Source: an uncultured bacterium (lineage in GTDB: Bacteria > Patescibacteriota > Minisyncoccia > Phycocordibacterales > UBA1006). From it: a DNA stretch of 5,067 bases. The first letter of the stretch is position 1. Each line of letters starts with the position of its first letter. Below the pieces are notes generated by a model. It worked only from the letters and a program-made list of their open reading frames with translations, did no database searches and had not been told where the DNA came from. Positions 3,467 to 5,067 of this stretch are shown here, one piece after another. The position numbers and the translations under genes are program-made. The stretch lies in assembly GCA_903920485.1 (NCBI GenBank), contig CAIXMG010000044.1, positions 1-5,067 of the forward strand, written 5' to 3'.

Positions 3467-4993
3467 TTATCCATTCTTCGGTTTACCGCCTACCCCATGT
3501 TTCACGTGTAACTTCTGTATTTCCTCTTCGTCGGCCTGCTCCTTGATCTGCTTTCCCTGTTCGCCAAGTTTTCTAAGTTCCTCATCAGGAAGGTTTTCAA
3601 GTTCCGTTACCCGTGAAACAAGATATTCCAAACTGTTTTTTTCGGAATCCTCAAGGACTTCTTCCAAAAGGGCGTGTAACATCCATCCCATCCGAGGTCC
3701 TGGTTTCACATGTAACTCCTTCATCACATACGTTCCGTCGATTTTCAGCTGTGAAACACTAATAGGATCACGGAGAGCCTGTTCGATCATGGCATGATAC
3801 TTACGCAATCGATACGGAGCTTCGGTTTTTGCCATTCCCACGCGGTCGCATTCTCGAATATTCATCAAATCCCAGATGTTTTCACGTGAAACATTGGTAA
3901 TCATACGTCGTACGGCAGAAAGCGTAATTTGCTCCGTGTCGCTGAAGAACATGTGGTACCGAACCAGTTTCACGACCAATTCAGTATCTGCCTTCGAGAA
4001 TTTCATGCGTTCCATGATTTTCTGGGCCATTTTGGCACCGACGACTTCATGTCCGTAGAACGTGTAGGCCTTTTTCAAGCCAGGACGACGGGTTCGAGGC
4101 TTTCCAATATCATGAAACAAGGCTGCAAGTTTCACATGAAACGTAAAATTTTTATCAGCTGCATGCTGGCAAGCGTGCAGCAAGTGTTCAAAAACATCGT
4201 ATTTGTGAGCACCTCCCTGGATACAACCAATTCCCTCAAGTAATTCAGGAATAACATATTCTATCAATCCAAGTTGAACCATAAGGCCGATCCCAATGAT
4301 TGGTTCACGTGAAACAATAATCTTAACGAATTCATCACGGAGACGTTCCTGTGAAATGTGCTTCAAAAGCTCTTTATTTTCAACGATTGCTGATAACGTT
4401 TCACGTGAAACACTGAATTTAAGTTGGGAAGCGAATCGAATAGCTCGCATCATGCGCAATGCATCTTCCCGAAATCTGTCGTTTGGATTACCAACGCACT
4501 TGATAATGTCGTTTTTGATGTCGTTTATACCATCAAATAAGTCAGTCACGGTGTCGTTTTGAATGTCGTATGCCAAGGCGTTCATGGTAAAGTCGCGACG
4601 GGTAAGGTCTTCCTCGAGGGTTTTTGCGAATTCGATCGCATCGGGATGACGATGGTCGGAGTATTTTGTTTCGCGTCGGTACGGGGTGATTTCGATCTGA
4701 CGAATCGATGAATCAAGAGGCTCATCTTCCTTAATGAGCATTACTGTTCCAAAGGTGTTTTCATAAACTACACGTAATACTAAGTCCGGTTCCCCTTCTT
4801 TTAGAGGGGGTTGGGGGGTGTTAAATATCGAAAGCATTTGTTCGGGGTGGGCATTCGTTGTCATGTCCCAATCCTTGGGAATTTTACCCATGACAAGGTC
4901 GCGGACGCATCCGCCTACGAGAAAGGCCTCATAACCAGCATCCTTCAGGATTTTGGTTACATGTGAAACATGTTCGGGAATATTATATTTCAT
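3467..4993 (-). CDS. cca: CCA-adding enzyme (tRNA nucleotidyltransferase, class II) with HD domain
   Basis: This 508-residue cytoplasmic enzyme builds or repairs the 3' CCA end of tRNAs from CTP and ATP without a nucleic acid template. The polymerase head shows VGGCVRD (26-32), the metal-binding carboxylates D41 and D43 in KDWDMTT, and a probable third acid E101 in IEITPYRR. RRDFTMNALA is at 132-141. REDALRMMRAIRFA (175-188) carries E176, D177 and R180, which match the nucleotide-selecting motif of class II enzymes. An HD domain contains AALFHDIGKP (290-299). KPGPRMG and ALLEEVLED follow in the C-terminal part. The ATG at 4993 is chosen because an upstream in-frame ATG at 5062 lies inside a tRNA gene. 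No Shine-Dalgarno sequence is seen. The tRNA-Gly gene 12 nt upstream encodes no CCA, matching the enzyme's role. Oddities: eight parS-like palindromes within the gene, and an apparent insertion of about 15 residues (58-72). A CC-adding or poly(A) polymerase variant cannot be excluded. Confidence 0.95.
   Translation of the reverse strand: MKYNIPEHVSHVTKILKDAGYEAFLVGGCVRDLVMGKIPKDWDMTTNAHPEQMLSIFNTPQPPLKEGEPDLVLRVVYENTFGTVMLIKEDEPLDSSIRQIEITPYRRETKYSDHRHPDAIEFAKTLEEDLTRRDFTMNALAYDIQNDTVTDLFDGINDIKNDIIKCVGNPNDRFREDALRMMRAIRFASQLKFSVSRETLSAIVENKELLKHISQERLRDEFVKIIVSREPIIGIGLMVQLGLIEYVIPELLEGIGCIQGGAHKYDVFEHLLHACQHAADKNFTFHVKLAALFHDIGKPRTRRPGLKKAYTFYGHEVVGAKMAQKIMERMKFSKADTELVVKLVRYHMFFSDTEQITLSAVRRMITNVSRENIWDLMNIRECDRVGMAKTEAPYRLRKYHAMIEQALRDPISVSQLKIDGTYVMKELHVKPGPRMGWMLHALLEEVLEDSEKNSLEYLVSRVTELENLPDEELRKLGEQGKQIKEQADEEEIQKLHVKHGVGGKPKNG
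3498..3513. promoter_or_regulatory. parS-like site 2 (14/16)
   Basis: TGTTTCACGTGTAACT keeps the full CACGTG core and the left arm. On the minus strand it is read in the frame that gives L-H-V-K-H near the C-terminus of the CCA-adding enzyme. Its centre is 47 bp from that of site 1, the closest spacing in the cluster. Confidence 0.65.
3605..3620. promoter_or_regulatory. parS-like site 3, degenerate (13/16)
   Basis: CGTTACCCGTGAAACA has an intact GTGAAACA half but a CCCGTG core. It is coded as V-S-R-V-T in the enzyme. Whether ParB would bind a site with this core change is uncertain; it may be a decayed member of the cluster. Confidence 0.4.
3702..3717. promoter_or_regulatory. parS-like site 4, degenerate (12/16)
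   Basis: GGTTTCACATGTAACT has CACATG in place of CACGTG. It encodes L-H-V-K-P, where the family commonly has a similar short segment before the conserved K-P-G-P. It is the weakest of the nine sites reported and could be coincidental. Confidence 0.3.
3878..3893. promoter_or_regulatory. parS-like site 5 (14/16)
   Basis: GTTTTCACGTGAAACA has a perfect 12-bp central palindrome, TTTCACGTGAAA. Only the two outermost left bases deviate from consensus. It is coded as N-V-S-R-E-N in the enzyme. Confidence 0.65.
4128..4143. promoter_or_regulatory. parS-like site 6, degenerate core (13/16)
   Basis: AGTTTCACATGAAACG keeps both GTTTCA and TGAAAC arms, with one core change (CACATG). The change is synonymous in the enzyme (His codon CAT rather than CAC in F-H-V-K-L), just before the HD motif A-A-L-F-H-D. 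Confidence 0.45.
4301..4316. promoter_or_regulatory. parS-like site 7 (15/16)
   Basis: TGGTTCACGTGAAACA differs from consensus only at the third base. It is coded as V-S-R-E-P (residues 227-231) in the enzyme. Confidence 0.75.
4397..4412. promoter_or_regulatory. parS-like site 8 (15/16), perfect 14-bp palindrome
   Basis: CGTTTCACGTGAAACA contains the perfect 14-bp palindrome GTTTCACGTGAAAC at 4398-4411, the best-formed site of the cluster. Only the outermost left base deviates from the 16-bp consensus. It is coded as V-S-R-E-T (residues 195-199) in the enzyme, just after the conserved R-A-I-R-F-A. Confidence 0.8.
4778..4822 (-). repeat. Repeat-derived insertion within the CCA-adding enzyme gene (N-T-P-Q-P-P-L-K-E-G-E)
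   Basis: Codons 58-72 encode a proline-rich stretch N-T-P-Q-P-P-L-K-E-G-E-P-D-L-V, between the head-domain helix ending S-I-F and the conserved Y-E-N-T-F-G-T strand. Relatives normally join these with only a few residues (from memory, not aligned here). The DNA is unlike its surroundings: runs of C or G with a small hairpin (CCCCT at 4792-4796 pairing with AGGGG at 4805-4809) and a second G6 run at 4813-4818. Such 'PPLKxG' DNA resembles short mobile palindromic repeats known in several bacterial groups. The reading frame is kept. The exact borders are estimated. Confidence 0.5.
4955..4970. promoter_or_regulatory. parS-like site 9, degenerate core (13/16)
   Basis: GGTTACATGTGAAACA has an intact GTGAAACA half but an altered left half and a CATGTG core. 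It is coded as V-S-H-V-T at residues 9-13 of the enzyme and lies 557 bp from its nearest neighbour, site 8, measured start to start 558 bp. It may be a decayed or chance member. Confidence 0.4.
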
Positions 4994-5005
4994 AAGCGTT
5001 ATTAG

Positions 5006-5067
5006 TGCGGCCAGGGAGAATCGGACTCCCATCTCATCCTTGGCAAGGACGTGTTCTACCACTAAAC
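5006..5067 (-). tRNA. tRNA-Gly (anticodon GCC), 5' acceptor strand outside window
   Basis: Read on the minus strand, the D-arm is 5067-5053 (stem GTTT/GAAC, loop AGTGGTA). The anticodon stem is 5051-5047 and 5039-5035, with one G-U pair. The loop TTGCCAA (5046-5040) gives anticodon GCC at 5044-5042. A 4-nt variable loop (5034-5031) and T-arm GGGAG/CTCCC (5030-5026, 5018-5014) follow. The 3' acceptor strand TGGCCGC is at 5013-5007 and the discriminator A at 5006. The missing 5' end should be GCGGCCA plus two bases. The bases after the discriminator are CTA, so CCA is not encoded. The T-loop reads TCCGATT, with C at position 55 where U (pseudouridine) is standard. The start codon of the CCA-adding enzyme gene is 12 nt downstream with no terminator between, so the two are probably co-transcribed. 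Confidence 0.93.

Noticed and set aside
3450..3797. Plus-strand open frame starting ATG-TTT-CAC-GTG-GAA at the parS-like site, giving an 'MFHVEH' N-terminus
   Set aside because: The start resembles real genes that begin at parS sites, but the rest is Ser/Phe/Cys-rich antisense of the strongly supported CCA-adding enzyme gene and shows no domain.
3451..4970. Repeated CACGTG palindromes as a CRISPR array or tandem repeat
   Set aside because: Spacing is irregular (47 to 558 bp between centres), the intervening DNA is coding sequence of one enzyme, and there is no repeat-spacer regularity.
4994..5062. N-terminal extension of the CCA-adding enzyme from an ATG at 5062
   Set aside because: This stretch is the tRNA-Gly gene on the same strand; the enzyme's homology starts shortly after the ATG at 4993.

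Overview
The window reads as compact chromosomal DNA from an uncultured bacterium. My best guess is a member of the Patescibacteria (Candidate Phyla Radiation). This is inference, based on start codons that sit almost on top of their promoters with no Shine-Dalgarno sequence, short spacers with compact terminators, solo genes without pathway partners, and a 'PQPPLKEG'-type repeat peptide inside a housekeeping enzyme. No phage, transposase, CRISPR array or rRNA is visible.

Layout, left to right. (1) 1-896, minus: a 3'-truncated CNNM/CorC-type membrane protein (DUF21 plus CBS pair) with its own extended -10 promoter. (2) 917-958: a terminator hairpin that starts right after the stop of the next gene. 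(3) 959-2071, minus: a membrane-anchored, LivJ-like substrate-binding protein with no transporter genes beside it. (4) 2143-2182: another terminator. (5) 2186-3004, minus: a winged-helix protein of unknown function that appears to be leaderless. (6) 3005-3078: a divergent promoter region whose two -10 elements form an 8-bp inverted repeat. (7) 3079-3405, plus: a small unrecognised protein. (8) 3420-3449: a bidirectional terminator. (9) 3467-4993, minus: a class II CCA-adding enzyme (tRNA nucleotidyltransferase) with an HD domain. (10) 5006-5067, minus: tRNA-Gly(GCC), lacking only its 5' end, which runs past the window edge. The tRNA has no encoded CCA and lies 12 nt upstream of the CCA-adding enzyme, so the two are probably one transcript.

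The most striking observation is a dense cluster of ParB-binding (parS-like) palindromes, consensus TGTTTCACGTGAAACA. Nine sites matching 12 to 15 of 16 positions lie between 3451 and 4970. Eight are inside the CCA-adding enzyme gene and one abuts its stop codon. The remaining 3.4 kb holds only scattered half-sites. The in-gene sites fall in only the two reading frames that avoid the TGA carried by the third, and appear in the protein as V-S-R-E-T-like or F/L-H-V-K peptides. This suggests that the gene doubles as a chromosome-partitioning (centromere) locus, or that a palindromic repeat family has adapted to the coding sequence.
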